Part shown: positions 26,146 through 35,299 of the stretch, in pieces
Layout of the letters: the number at the start of each line of letters is the position of its first letter
How positions within the stretch are numbered: the stretch's first letter is position 1
Assembly: GCA_016744395.1 (NCBI GenBank)
Contig: JADGEK010000021.1
Location: 1 to 59,778, forward strand
Reading direction: 5' to 3'
Length of the DNA: 59,778 nucleotides
DNA from: Gammaproteobacteria bacterium
Lineage (GTDB): Bacteria; Pseudomonadota; Gammaproteobacteria; GRL18
Notes under the pieces: model-generated
Told to the model about the DNA's origin: nothing
The model's input: only the letters and a program-made list of their open reading frames with translations
Database searches by the model: none
Program-made: the position numbers and the translations under genes

Positions 26146-28113
26146 ATGTTACGTACTTTTGCTGGATGCACCCTCTTTTTAATTTTGTTTGTATCGCAAA
26201 ATGTGTTTTCCAGAATGGATGATTTGAATAACAAAGACAATATCTTTGTCTTTTCAAGCAAAGTGAAAGCATTGCAATATGCAGAAAAGAAAAAGTTGTC
26301 TGGACTTAAAGCCAACACAACAACTCAACATCAAAATAGACAACGCTATGTAGTATATCTTAAAGGTTATCGTCAGTGGTCAGTTGCTTTTAAGCAGGCT
26401 CAAACATTGGAAAAAATGGGCTATAAAAAAATAGAAGTGCGTAAGGATAAACAAGGGCGCAGTTATTCTATTATTGTTGCGCAATTATTAAATAAGAAGA
26501 AAGCAGGTCAAGTTTTTAATAAGTTGCGTGCTGTGGGATTAAAAAATGTCAAAGTAAAAACGGATATGATTAAACTAACTCGCTATATTGTCAAAACACA
26601 ACAGATTCCAGTTGTTCCAATCGCAAAAACAAAACCCGTTGTAGACGAGAAAAAGACACAAGCCCCTATTGGTTTAGAAATAAAAAAACCTGTGGTTGGA
26701 CTTGTTGAAAAAGTACTACCTCCAGAAAAAGAAGAGCCGATTGTTATTTTAATTGATGAAGATTCCTTGACCGATGATGAGATGATGATTGTAATGTCAG
26801 ATGAATCTGATGTGACATTTGATATTAAAATGGATGATGAATTGGAAGCAAAAGATGTGGTTTGGGCTATTGATAAAATGGTTCTTGAAGAAGAATTGTT
26901 TACTCGCTCATCTTCCGATGTGACTAATGTGGAGTATGCCCATATCTCTTCACATGTTAACTGGCAAGTTTCAGATAAGTGGGATGTACAACTAGCAGCA
27001 CGAATTGATGCTTATAATCAGCATGGTAAACGTGGTACTGATGTTGAGGACGCCACCCTGGACTATGAAGAAAACTACTTGCGCTATCGTGATGATCATA
27101 TGCGTGTCACAGTGGGTACACAAACAATTCGCTGGGGGCGGGTTGATGTGCTGGCACCTACCGATAATATGGTGACTTTGGATCTATCACGAGGTGTGTT
27201 GCCGAACTGGGATGATCTTTATCGTTCTTCTCTTGCTATTAGAGGAGAGTTTTTTTCAGGGCAGAGTAAGTTGGATTTTGTCTACCTGCCTAAATTTAGA
27301 GAGGCACAACTAGCAGAAGATGATGAAAGTGTCTGGTATCCCGTTAATTTTCGTAATGGGGAAATTTTGGGCGGAAAATCAAGTCCATTGTCTAGAGCTA
27401 TTATTCAAAATGCCACAATAGATGATCATATTAATGGTGATGGTGGTCTGGGATTTCGCTTTAGTTCAAATGTGAATTCAGTTGATTATGCTCTCACTCT
27501 GCAAAGAGTTCGCTTATCTGCGCCTTCATACAAAATAAATGAGCAATTCAGACAAGATTTATTGGTTAATCCTCTAATGGCAATTGCTAATCAGGGTAGT
27601 TATGGTGACACTTATACAGAAGAACATCCCAGAAATTGGATAGTTGGTGGGGACATGGCTTTTCAATGGAAACAAGTTACTTTACGCTTTGAGGGTGCCT
27701 GGTTCTCTGATATGCCTGCAACAACAGAGAATTTGGAGTTTAAAACCTATGATGGCTTCAAGTGGGCAACAGGTATGGAGTTTTATCCAGGTGATGCTGA
27801 TACAAGGGTGATTCTTCAACTATCGGGAAATCATATTGACGAAAAGGAAAAAATTGTTGATCGTGATAATAGCATGACTTTAAGTGGTGAAAGTGAAACG
27901 CTTTTTTCTAATAATCGCTGGCGATTGAGCACTAAATTCAGTTTGGGGCTGGACATTAAAGATATCTATATTTCACCAGAGCTTTCTTACCTTGGCTGGG
28001 AGCCCTTTGAAATTTATAGTGCTGTGCATTACCTTGATGGTAGTGAGCAGTCGTTGGGGCATTTTTATCAGGAAAACTCGATGATTACAGTGGGGTGGCG
28101 AGGCCGCTACTAA
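26146..28113 (+). CDS. SPOR-like domain plus DUF1302-type outer-membrane beta-barrel protein
   Basis: 655 residues. The signal peptide spans about 1-22. Residues 65-145 form a SPOR-like repeat (RYVVYLKGYRQWSVAFKQAQTLEKMG; SYSIIVAQLLNKKKAGQVFNKL). An acidic linker rich in Val and Asp reaches about 250. The C-terminal 400 residues look like a DUF1302-type outer-membrane barrel: alternating strands, TVGTQTIRWGRVDVLAPTDN, LSRGVLPNWDDLYRSSLAIRG, and a strand-like C-terminus. DUF1302/LolA-like/RND sets recur together and probably move lipids outward. The SPOR part would tie the barrel to peptidoglycan. Confidence 0.78.
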   Translation: MLRTFAGCTLFLILFVSQNVFSRMDDLNNKDNIFVFSSKVKALQYAEKKKLSGLKANTTTQHQNRQRYVVYLKGYRQWSVAFKQAQTLEKMGYKKIEVRKDKQGRSYSIIVAQLLNKKKAGQVFNKLRAVGLKNVKVKTDMIKLTRYIVKTQQIPVVPIAKTKPVVDEKKTQAPIGLEIKKPVVGLVEKVLPPEKEEPIVILIDEDSLTDDEMMIVMSDESDVTFDIKMDDELEAKDVVWAIDKMVLEEELFTRSSSDVTNVEYAHISSHVNWQVSDKWDVQLAARIDAYNQHGKRGTDVEDATLDYEENYLRYRDDHMRVTVGTQTIRWGRVDVLAPTDNMVTLDLSRGVLPNWDDLYRSSLAIRGEFFSGQSKLDFVYLPKFREAQLAEDDESVWYPVNFRNGEILGGKSSPLSRAIIQNATIDDHINGDGGLGFRFSSNVNSVDYALTLQRVRLSAPSYKINEQFRQDLLVNPLMAIANQGSYGDTYTEEHPRNWIVGGDMAFQWKQVTLRFEGAWFSDMPATTENLEFKTYDGFKWATGMEFYPGDADTRVILQLSGNHIDEKEKIVDRDNSMTLSGESETLFSNNRWRLSTKFSLGLDIKDIYISPELSYLGWEPFEIYSAVHYLDGSEQSLGHFYQENSMITVGWRGRY

Positions 28114-28147
28114 TTATTCGCTTTTTGGTCGATTTTTTATAAATTTT

Positions 28148-31100
28148 ATGCAAACAATTGATAAAAATAATCCATTCTGCATGTCTCTGGCATCAAACCA
28201 AAGAGAAATATGGTTTGATCAAAAGGTCTACCCTGATTCTCCCTTGTATAATATTGGTGGTTATTTACGTATTGATGGCCATGTTGATTTTGAATTGTTA
28301 CAACAGGCTATTCGTCGGCTCATTCAGGAAAGTGAATCTTTACGCATTTCGATAAAGGAAGAGAGCAATGAGGTTTTTCAATGTGTTTTACCAGATGTTC
28401 CTTATACGTTAGAATGTATTGATTTTTCTCATGTAAAAAAAGCTGACACTTTTGCAATTAATTGGATCAATACTCAATTTCAGCACCCCTTTGCCATTGA
28501 TGAGAACTCCCTCCTTTGGCGTTTTGCCTTACTTAAAGTTAATTCGCAATGCTTTTTTTTTATGACCCAATACCACCATCTGACTGCTGATGGTTGGACA
28601 ACTAAGGTTGTTATTGATCGATTAACAGAGCTTTATAACGCTTCAATAGAAAATCGGCAGGCTTCACCTGCATCAAATCTCAATTATTCTGATTATGTGT
28701 CACAAGAGCAGGAGTATTTAAAGTCTAAAGCATTTCATCGTGATCAGGCTTACTGGCTTGATCTTGTCCCAAGCTTGTATCCGCCAATAATTGAGCCAGC
28801 CCAGACCACTTCACAAATTCCTAAGGCAATCACACACCGTTTTTTGCTGAGGCATGATTTTTACAATCAGCTAAAGAATTTTTCTAAAAACTATAATGTT
28901 GCAAGTTACCATGTCATTTTGAGTGCTTTGATCATATACGTATTTCGGATCTACGGACGTGATGAAATAATCTTTGGTATCCCGAGTCTAAATCGAAGCG
29001 GTGCCCGTTACAAAGATGTTCTCGGACTTTTTATGAGTCTTTCACCATTGCCTATAGATCTCACTGCTGATTGTCATGTGGATGAATTATTGGCCATGTG
29101 TTCTGTGTCTTTAAAAAATAATTATCGCCATCAACGATTTCCTTTAAGAGAGATTAATAAACGTCTTGGAATGATGCAGCAGCATCGCAATTCATTGTTT
29201 GATATTATTGTATCCTATGAAAAGCAGGATTATTCTACCCTCTTTGGAGGGGCTCCTGTGAGTGCTCATCAACAATTTAGTGGTGTTGCTCGTTATCCTC
29301 TCGGAGTAACGATTTGTGAGTTTAATGAGTCGCATGATGTTGAGTTCATTCTTGAAGGGGCTCAGAATATTTTTGATGCTCAAGCTCTCGAACGATTAGA
29401 ACTGGGCTTAAAGTCTATTATTGAACAAATGATTTCCAAGCCTCAGCAACAGTTAAGTGAGATTAATTTATTGTCTCAATCTGAAACAAAATTTCTGTTG
29501 AAAACGTTTAATACTAGTCAAAACCTGACTGTCTTTTCAGAGAGTATTATTGGCTTGTTTCAGAAACAAGTTCATTTAAATCGGCAATCTATCGCTATTG
29601 AAAGTGCCCATCATCGCTTAACTTTTGAACAACTCGATCAGCAAAGTAATCAATTAGCTCATTATTTAATGGAAGTTTTTTTGTTTGAAAAAGGACAGAA
29701 GCACGAACAAATTATTGCCATTAGCTTGTCTCGTAGTGTTGAAATGATTGTTGCCTTGTTAGCTATCCTAAAAACTGGGTCTGCTTATTTACCTATTGAT
29801 CCAGATACCCCTAATAAACGTATACAGCAAATGCTGGAGCAAAGTAAGGCTTTGGCACTTATTTGTCGTGAAGAATCTCAGCGAGACTTTTCAGCACTGG
29901 GTGCTAATTTAGTTATTTTAGATAAAATACAAGAGCAAGTGAAACAACAATCCGTTGAGTCAACTCACCTTATTTTACAAGAAAATGATTTAGCCTATGT
30001 GATTTTTACTTCAGGTACCAGTGGTCAGCCAAAAGGGGTTTTATTGGAACATGGTGCTTTATCCCGTCGCTTAATTGGTTTAGCAAAACTGTTTGGGATT
30101 CAGCATGGAGATAGAATCGGGCAAACGGTTCAGTTTAATTTTGATCCCTCAATTATTGAAATCTTTTTACCTTTAATCCATGGTGGTTGTTTAATTCTTG
30201 CTCCAGAGCGTCACCAGACTCCTGATGAAATGGCACGATTTGTCATTGATAATCGGATTAATATGTTGGCACTGGTACCTTCTGGCTTACGTGCGTTATC
30301 ATTAGGACTGTCCCAGTTTTCAGTCTCAGAGTTAGACTTACGGGTAGTCTGTTGTGGTGGTGAGGTTTTATCTCCTGAACTGGCTAGAGAATTCGTTCAT
30401 CAAAGTCATGCCAGGCTATTTAATGTTTATGGGCCAACAGAAACGGCTATTCTGGCGACCGCATGGGAATGTATTGATTCAGATCCCTCTTTGAATAAAA
30501 ATGCATTACCCTTGGGCAGCCCGATTGATGACTCCCGTATTTATATTTTGGATCAGAGAAACCAGTTGCTGCCTCCTGGAGTGAGCGGTGAAATCGCAAT
30601 TGGCGGCATTACTGCCAGGGGATATTTACATGATGAAAAAATGACAGAGGAGAAATTTTTATCGGATACCTTTTTTAAGCAAGAGGTAGAGCAAGAAACT
30701 GATATTAAAGGTCAGCGGTATTATAAAACAGGTGATAATGGTTATGTTGATTTTAATGGCCAGCTTTATTTTAAAGGACGAATCGATCGGCAGGTTAAAA
30801 TCAGCGGCTATCGTATTGAGCCAGGCGAAATTGAAGTGGTACTTGAGAGCAGTGATTGTGTTGCTAAAGCGGCAGTCACTCTCTTTGAGGAGCAGGAAAA
30901 GAAAAGCTTATATGCTTTCGTTGAATTGATGAAAGAACGAAGTGATAGTGAAAAAAAAACCTGCTTAACAGACTTATCAACCTTGCTCCTTCATTCTTTA
31001 CCAGAGTATATGCAGCCAAGGGGGATTGTCGCCTTGGAAAAGCTGCCAGTGCTTCCAAATGGAAAACTTGATTATTCAGTATTGCCAGCACCCACATTAA

Positions 31101-32056
31101 ATTCCTCAGAATTGCTTCAAACACTGCCTAGAAGCTCGCTTGAAACTCACTTAATGCAATGTTGGGAAGAGGTGCTTGATACACATGAGTTAAGTATCAA
31201 TGATAATTTTTTTGACCTGGGGGGGGATTCTTTGTCTGCTGTCAAGTTGATAAAAAAAATTGAATCATTGGTAGGACATCACTGTCCATTGTCCTTCATT
31301 CTTGAATTTTCCACTATTGAGCAACAGGCTAAAACTTTAAGTCGTGAATTACCATTGGAGGCCGTGCCTTTACTAACAACATTGAGTAAAAATGAAAACT
31401 TGCCTGCATTTTATCTGGCCGCATCTGGTCATGGCGATGCTATTCGTTTCTCAAAACTGGCAGATGAATTGGGGGAGGCTTGTAGTTTACATATGCTGCA
31501 ACCTTCAGGTGAATCGGTTGAGCATAAAACGATTGAAGAATTAGCACGTTGTTATGCAGAGCTGATTTTAATTCGTGAAGAGCCTCCAGGTTATCTTGGT
31601 GGATTTTCTATTGGCGGTATTACAGCATTGGAAACGGCCAGAATTTTGACTGAGCAGGGTAAACCTCCGCTAGGTGTTTTGCTATTAGACACAGTCTTTC
31701 CGCATCGTTTATTGAAATCCCCGATACTGTATTCGCTGCTCCGATTTATTTCGAAACTACCTATTTTTAACCAAATTCCAATCAATGGTCGACGTCTGGA
31801 TACAATGCTTGCTGATCCAGGCATTCGTACGCAATTAATTGCTCTGAGAAAATATCAGTTAAGTGATTATAATGATCCCGTTGCTCTATTCATCTCTTCA
31901 GGGTTATGGGGGAAAGGATGGTTTTTCTTTCGTTGGAAGACTGCCCTTAATTCTGAAATCAAGTATTATTCTCTTACTGGAATGCATGGAGGAATTTTTC
32001 AAAAAGCACATATTACTGTGTTGTCAAATGCTATCAGACATTATTTTAAGAAATAG
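28148..32056 (+). CDS. Single-module nonribosomal peptide synthetase (C-A-T-TE)
   Basis: 1302 residues. Condensation domain: HHLTADG active site at 143-149. Adenylation domain: about 470-1000, with TSGTSGQPKG (from 621), NVYGPTETAI, the YKTGDNGYVD motif and PNGKLDYSVLP. Thiolation domain: FFDLGGDSLSAVKL with the phosphopantetheine Ser1028. Thioesterase: GGFSIGGI with Ser1154 and a C-terminal His (GMHGG). By hand alignment to GrsA the specificity residues read D-P-I-A-C-G-V-I-L-K, which I cannot assign. A lone module beginning with a C domain can join an outside acyl donor to one amino acid. No MbtH-like gene is visible. The ribosome site is weak. Confidence 0.93.
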   Translation: MQTIDKNNPFCMSLASNQREIWFDQKVYPDSPLYNIGGYLRIDGHVDFELLQQAIRRLIQESESLRISIKEESNEVFQCVLPDVPYTLECIDFSHVKKADTFAINWINTQFQHPFAIDENSLLWRFALLKVNSQCFFFMTQYHHLTADGWTTKVVIDRLTELYNASIENRQASPASNLNYSDYVSQEQEYLKSKAFHRDQAYWLDLVPSLYPPIIEPAQTTSQIPKAITHRFLLRHDFYNQLKNFSKNYNVASYHVILSALIIYVFRIYGRDEIIFGIPSLNRSGARYKDVLGLFMSLSPLPIDLTADCHVDELLAMCSVSLKNNYRHQRFPLREINKRLGMMQQHRNSLFDIIVSYEKQDYSTLFGGAPVSAHQQFSGVARYPLGVTICEFNESHDVEFILEGAQNIFDAQALERLELGLKSIIEQMISKPQQQLSEINLLSQSETKFLLKTFNTSQNLTVFSESIIGLFQKQVHLNRQSIAIESAHHRLTFEQLDQQSNQLAHYLMEVFLFEKGQKHEQIIAISLSRSVEMIVALLAILKTGSAYLPIDPDTPNKRIQQMLEQSKALALICREESQRDFSALGANLVILDKIQEQVKQQSVESTHLILQENDLAYVIFTSGTSGQPKGVLLEHGALSRRLIGLAKLFGIQHGDRIGQTVQFNFDPSIIEIFLPLIHGGCLILAPERHQTPDEMARFVIDNRINMLALVPSGLRALSLGLSQFSVSELDLRVVCCGGEVLSPELAREFVHQSHARLFNVYGPTETAILATAWECIDSDPSLNKNALPLGSPIDDSRIYILDQRNQLLPPGVSGEIAIGGITARGYLHDEKMTEEKFLSDTFFKQEVEQETDIKGQRYYKTGDNGYVDFNGQLYFKGRIDRQVKISGYRIEPGEIEVVLESSDCVAKAAVTLFEEQEKKSLYAFVELMKERSDSEKKTCLTDLSTLLLHSLPEYMQPRGIVALEKLPVLPNGKLDYSVLPAPTLNSSELLQTLPRSSLETHLMQCWEEVLDTHELSINDNFFDLGGDSLSAVKLIKKIESLVGHHCPLSFILEFSTIEQQAKTLSRELPLEAVPLLTTLSKNENLPAFYLAASGHGDAIRFSKLADELGEACSLHMLQPSGESVEHKTIEELARCYAELILIREEPPGYLGGFSIGGITALETARILTEQGKPPLGVLLLDTVFPHRLLKSPILYSLLRFISKLPIFNQIPINGRRLDTMLADPGIRTQLIALRKYQLSDYNDPVALFISSGLWGKGWFFFRWKTALNSEIKYYSLTGMHGGIFQKAHITVLSNAIRHYFKK

Positions 32057-32186
32057 TCTCTTGGTACAGTCTCTTTATTCATATTGAAATTTATTCTGCT
32101 CTAATTGAAGTGAAAGCAAGTGGGGAGTTGGTTGAATTATTGCGGCAGAAGTGTAACCAATTTGAAAATATTATTTGCTTAAAATG

Positions 32187-34394
32187 TTATTGGTTCTTCC
32201 ATTTTGTTAACTCTTTAATTGCATACTTATAACCTTGTAATGCAATCTTATCACCTTGTTTATAAGCCCTGATAGAAAAGTTTTTAAGTGGTGGTTGGAG
32301 GTATATGTCTGCAAGACCATCCATCATTTCTTTACGCTTGGCTAAACTACCAATCATACTGGCTCGGGTCAATATTTCAATCATGTTGGGGTAACGAATT
32401 GTTTCAACCATTGGGTTCAGTTTGTTAAAAAGTAGCTTCCAGCCATTCATTCCTCCTTCATTTTCAGTATTGTTAAGTAAATCTTCTTTGCTATTGACAT
32501 CAACAGCAATCACTATTCCACCGTCGTTATATTTTCTCATGACATCAACAGGTACGTTATTTAATAAGGCACCGTCAACAAGTAGATCGCCATTATCGAC
32601 TTGTGGCGGGAAAAGTCCTGGCGGTGTATTGCTATTGAGGACTGCTGAAAATAATGAACCATTTTTATGAGTCATAATGGTGGCGCGGCTAATGTTACAG
32701 GAAACACTATAAAATCGATGCCATAAGTCTTCAATGCTGACATCAGCAAAAAAGTTTTTGAGACTTTGAGTAATTTTTCTACCTGAAAATAGGGAAACTA
32801 TTGGCAGTGTAAATTCATCGCCTTCTATGCAGAGTTGTTTTGTCTTGGTGATCATTGTGTCGTAATCCCACTGCATCGCACACTCTGCAGCAATAATGGC
32901 TCCCATGCTGTTACCTCCCACGAGATCAATCGGAATGTTCAGCTCCTGCAATGCACGAATAACACCTATATGAGCAAAACCACGGGCACCACCACCACCA
33001 AGAACAAGTCCAATTGCATTACCCGTTAAAAAACGAGCTACCCGGCCATAGTCAGATGGGTTACCTGCCCTGATGTGATGATGCATATCGATAGAACGTA
33101 GTGAAAGCCATTGGGAAGTGCCTGAGGGTACTTGAATATCCTCCTCATGGAGTAATACCAGTGTTTTTTTTGCACATGTCGATAACGTGCTATTAAGGAT
33201 ATTTTGTTCAAAATCAGAAATTAATGGGCTATTTTCTGCTTTTGCAACAAATATTAGGTGATCAGCTTGTCGAAGACAGCGGTGGGTCCAATTATTCAAA
33301 TGTTTATCGATATTATAGATGACATGTCTTTGTGCATTTTCCTGGGCAGATAACCATTGCAAGATCGTATCATTTCGCTCATCAGTGAAGGTAATCTGAG
33401 CTATTTTGCTGTCATTAAAGGACTGTTCTACTTGTGCGCTGTCAATAATTGAGCTTGGACCATGTTCATTTAATTGGGTTGCAAGTAAAGAGCTAAAATC
33501 GGAAAGAATAACATCAGCAGAGATAGGAATAACAGCAAAAGTTTCTGCTGAATGTGCTTTATGATAGCCTGAATCTTTCGACTGCTGAATAATACTTTTT
33601 ACTAAAGTCTGGTTGATTTCCAATGGGTATTTTAGAAGTAATTTTTCAAATGAAGTGCGATTCAGGCTAGCAACTAAAGAGTCTCGAATGGCTAAAATTT
33701 CTGAGTCGCTACTGTATTCACCAATCACATTTTGCTCACAAATTGCTTCACCCCTTCCGATAATAGAAATTATTTTAGGTGGCTCTGCATTGCTTTGCTG
33801 CCTTTTTTGTAACCTTCCGTGAATTACAATAAATAATTCTTGAGAAATTTGATTCTGTTGAATTAAGTACTGATTAGCTGGAATGGATGTAATTTTCAGT
33901 TCATTGATTAAAGCACGGACAATGTCATCATTCATGCCAATAAATAGTTTGCTGAGTCGTAAAGCAAGGTTGGTTTCATTCCAGCTCAGGCGGTTTGTGA
34001 TCCTGGAACCAATAAGTGCCATTTGGTCTGGAAATTTGGAGTTAAGAGTGTGAAAATCTTCAATCGAAAGAAAGTATAAGACTGATTTTTTCTTTGAGCA
34101 GGCGCCAGTGGTGCGAATGCAGTCGCCAGCAAGTAGAAATTCGCCAAATAAATGGTTATCAGATGCTTCGGATAATGTAATTTGCTCATTATCTCGCTGG
34201 GTAAAAACTTGAATTTCACCTGAAGAAATAAGATAAAGGCCATCAGACTTTTCCCCCTGATGATATAAGACATCATTTATTTGAACGACTCGCATTTGCA
34301 AGCTTTTTGATAGCTCTGCAAGTAATGATTTATCCACACCTCTTAATAAAATATTTTTGTTTAAGAGTGATTGGAGCGCTTGATTTTGTGTCAT
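32187..34394 (-). CDS. Patatin-like phospholipase with two cyclic-nucleotide-binding domains (NTE-like)
   Basis: 735 residues. Two cyclic-nucleotide-binding-like domains come first: about 15-140, with FGEFLLAGDCIRTT in the cassette position, and about 155-270, more degenerate. A linker of about 180 residues follows. The C-terminal patatin domain has the oxyanion loop GGGGARG (from 466), nucleophile Ser496 in GNSMG, and dyad Asp607 in VDGALLNN. The architecture resembles bacterial NTE-type lysophospholipases. It is convergent with the NRPS gene and divergent from the EPS operon. It may release fatty acids for the local acyltransferases; that link is speculative. Confidence 0.9.
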   Translation of the reverse strand: MTQNQALQSLLNKNILLRGVDKSLLAELSKSLQMRVVQINDVLYHQGEKSDGLYLISSGEIQVFTQRDNEQITLSEASDNHLFGEFLLAGDCIRTTGACSKKKSVLYFLSIEDFHTLNSKFPDQMALIGSRITNRLSWNETNLALRLSKLFIGMNDDIVRALINELKITSIPANQYLIQQNQISQELFIVIHGRLQKRQQSNAEPPKIISIIGRGEAICEQNVIGEYSSDSEILAIRDSLVASLNRTSFEKLLLKYPLEINQTLVKSIIQQSKDSGYHKAHSAETFAVIPISADVILSDFSSLLATQLNEHGPSSIIDSAQVEQSFNDSKIAQITFTDERNDTILQWLSAQENAQRHVIYNIDKHLNNWTHRCLRQADHLIFVAKAENSPLISDFEQNILNSTLSTCAKKTLVLLHEEDIQVPSGTSQWLSLRSIDMHHHIRAGNPSDYGRVARFLTGNAIGLVLGGGGARGFAHIGVIRALQELNIPIDLVGGNSMGAIIAAECAMQWDYDTMITKTKQLCIEGDEFTLPIVSLFSGRKITQSLKNFFADVSIEDLWHRFYSVSCNISRATIMTHKNGSLFSAVLNSNTPPGLFPPQVDNGDLLVDGALLNNVPVDVMRKYNDGGIVIAVDVNSKEDLLNNTENEGGMNGWKLLFNKLNPMVETIRYPNMIEILTRASMIGSLAKRKEMMDGLADIYLQPPLKNFSIRAYKQGDKIALQGYKYAIKELTKWKNQ

Positions 34395-34473
34395 ATTTTA
34401 ATCTAAAGCAGGTTATTTAAATGCTCATAATACAGAGGTTAGGATAACAAAAAAATAGAATGTAGGATTTTAC

Positions 34474-34499
34474 GACTATTTTAGTCTAAATTTAGTCTA
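34474..34499. promoter_or_regulatory. TAGTC repeat cluster, possible operator
   Basis: GACTA-TTT-TAGTC (34474-34486) is a perfect inverted repeat. TTTAGTCTA occurs twice as a direct repeat (34480-34488 and 34491-34499), 11 bases apart, about one helical turn. It lies in the divergent gap between the patatin gene and the EPS operon and abuts a TATAAT (34500-34505). Confidence 0.4.
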
Positions 34500-34536
34500 T
34501 ATAATGCCTTTTGAATTGAAAAATATGAAAATTCAC

Positions 34537-34553
34537 TGTAAAAGAAGTTGACA
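34537..34553 (-). promoter_or_regulatory. Candidate regulator site, TGTCA-N7-TTACA motif (copy 4)
   Basis: On the minus strand it reads TGTCAACTTCTTTTACA, 14 of 17 identical to the copies at 5251 and 19149, with both half sites (TGTCA and TTACA) intact. It lies 85 bases before the first gene of the main EPS operon. Its right edge coincides with a TTGACA that could be a -35 box, so binding could block or aid a sigma-70 promoter. Confidence 0.45.
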
Positions 34554-34575
34554 GTTACATTATTACTTATAAACT
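34548..34575 (+). promoter_or_regulatory. Possible sigma-70 promoter of the EPS operon
   Basis: A perfect TTGACA (34548-34553) is followed after 16 bases by TAAACT (34570-34575), which matches TATAAT in 4 of 6 positions. It overlaps motif copy 4. An alternative -10 box is TATAAT at 34500-34505, which lacks a good -35. Confidence 0.35.
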
Positions 34576-34638
34576 GTTAGGTAATAAATAAAAATAATTT
34601 TTTAACACTTCAGACATCTTGATTTCAGGGAGATGGAA

Positions 34639-35274
34639 ATGCAAATTAACAGAAAACTGGTTGCCTTAGCTGTAACTGCAATGGTTGTTATTCTCAATGG
34701 TTGTAGTAATCCAGTGTACCCCCCATTACCACCAAGCCAACCTATTGCTCCTTTTACCACGGATCATGAGCAATATAAATATATCGTTGGTCCAGGTGAT
34801 AGTCTAAATATCTTTGTCTGGAGAAACCCTGAAGTCTCAACAAGTGCAACAGTAAGACCAGATGGTTATATTACAGCGCCTCTTGTGGAAGATTTAAAAG
34901 TGAGCGAAAAGACTCCGACAGAAATTGCCCGCCTTTATGAGAAAGTGTTGGGTGAATATGTAAAAGATCCAATTGTTAGTGTGACTGTCGGTGGTTTTGT
35001 TGGTCCTTATCGTGAACAGGTTCGAGTAATAGGCGAGGCATCGGAGCCTCAGGCTCTGTCATATAAAGAGCATATGACCTTATTAGATCTGATGATTGTT
35101 GTTGGGGGGATGACTGAGTTCGCCGATGGTGATAAAGCAATACTATCCAGAGTGATTGAAAATCATAATGAACAATATACCGTTCGTATTGAGTCACTGA
35201 TAAATGGTGACCTGTCAGCCAATGTCAATATCCTTCCAGGTGATATTCTAATCATACCAGAAGCCTGGTTCTAA
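34639..35274 (+). CDS. XrtA/PEP-CTERM system polysaccharide export lipoprotein (Wza-like)
   Basis: Outer-membrane polysaccharide export protein. A lipoprotein signal peptide ends in the lipobox ILNGC (Cys22 from this start). The export domain shows YIVGPGDSLNIFVWRNPEVS and TVRPDGYITAPLVEDL, followed by a SLBB-like region (VRVIGEASEPQALSY, LLDLMIVVGGMTEFADGDKA) and ILPGDILIIPEAWF at the end. ATG 34639 is chosen because AGGGAG lies 6 bases upstream; ATG 34633 is also possible. About 210 residues is short relative to Wza but usual for this XrtA-type family. It is the first gene of the 20-kb operon. Confidence 0.92.
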   Translation: MQINRKLVALAVTAMVVILNGCSNPVYPPLPPSQPIAPFTTDHEQYKYIVGPGDSLNIFVWRNPEVSTSATVRPDGYITAPLVEDLKVSEKTPTEIARLYEKVLGEYVKDPIVSVTVGGFVGPYREQVRVIGEASEPQALSYKEHMTLLDLMIVVGGMTEFADGDKAILSRVIENHNEQYTVRIESLINGDLSANVNILPGDILIIPEAWF

Positions 35275-35299
35275 TCGTTATAAAGCAAGGAAATTATTA

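Noticed and set aside
34412-34426. GG-N10-GC pattern upstream of the EPS operon
   Set aside because: Only the GG and GC match; the rest of the -24 box (AGGTT) is poor and it lies upstream of the candidate activator site.
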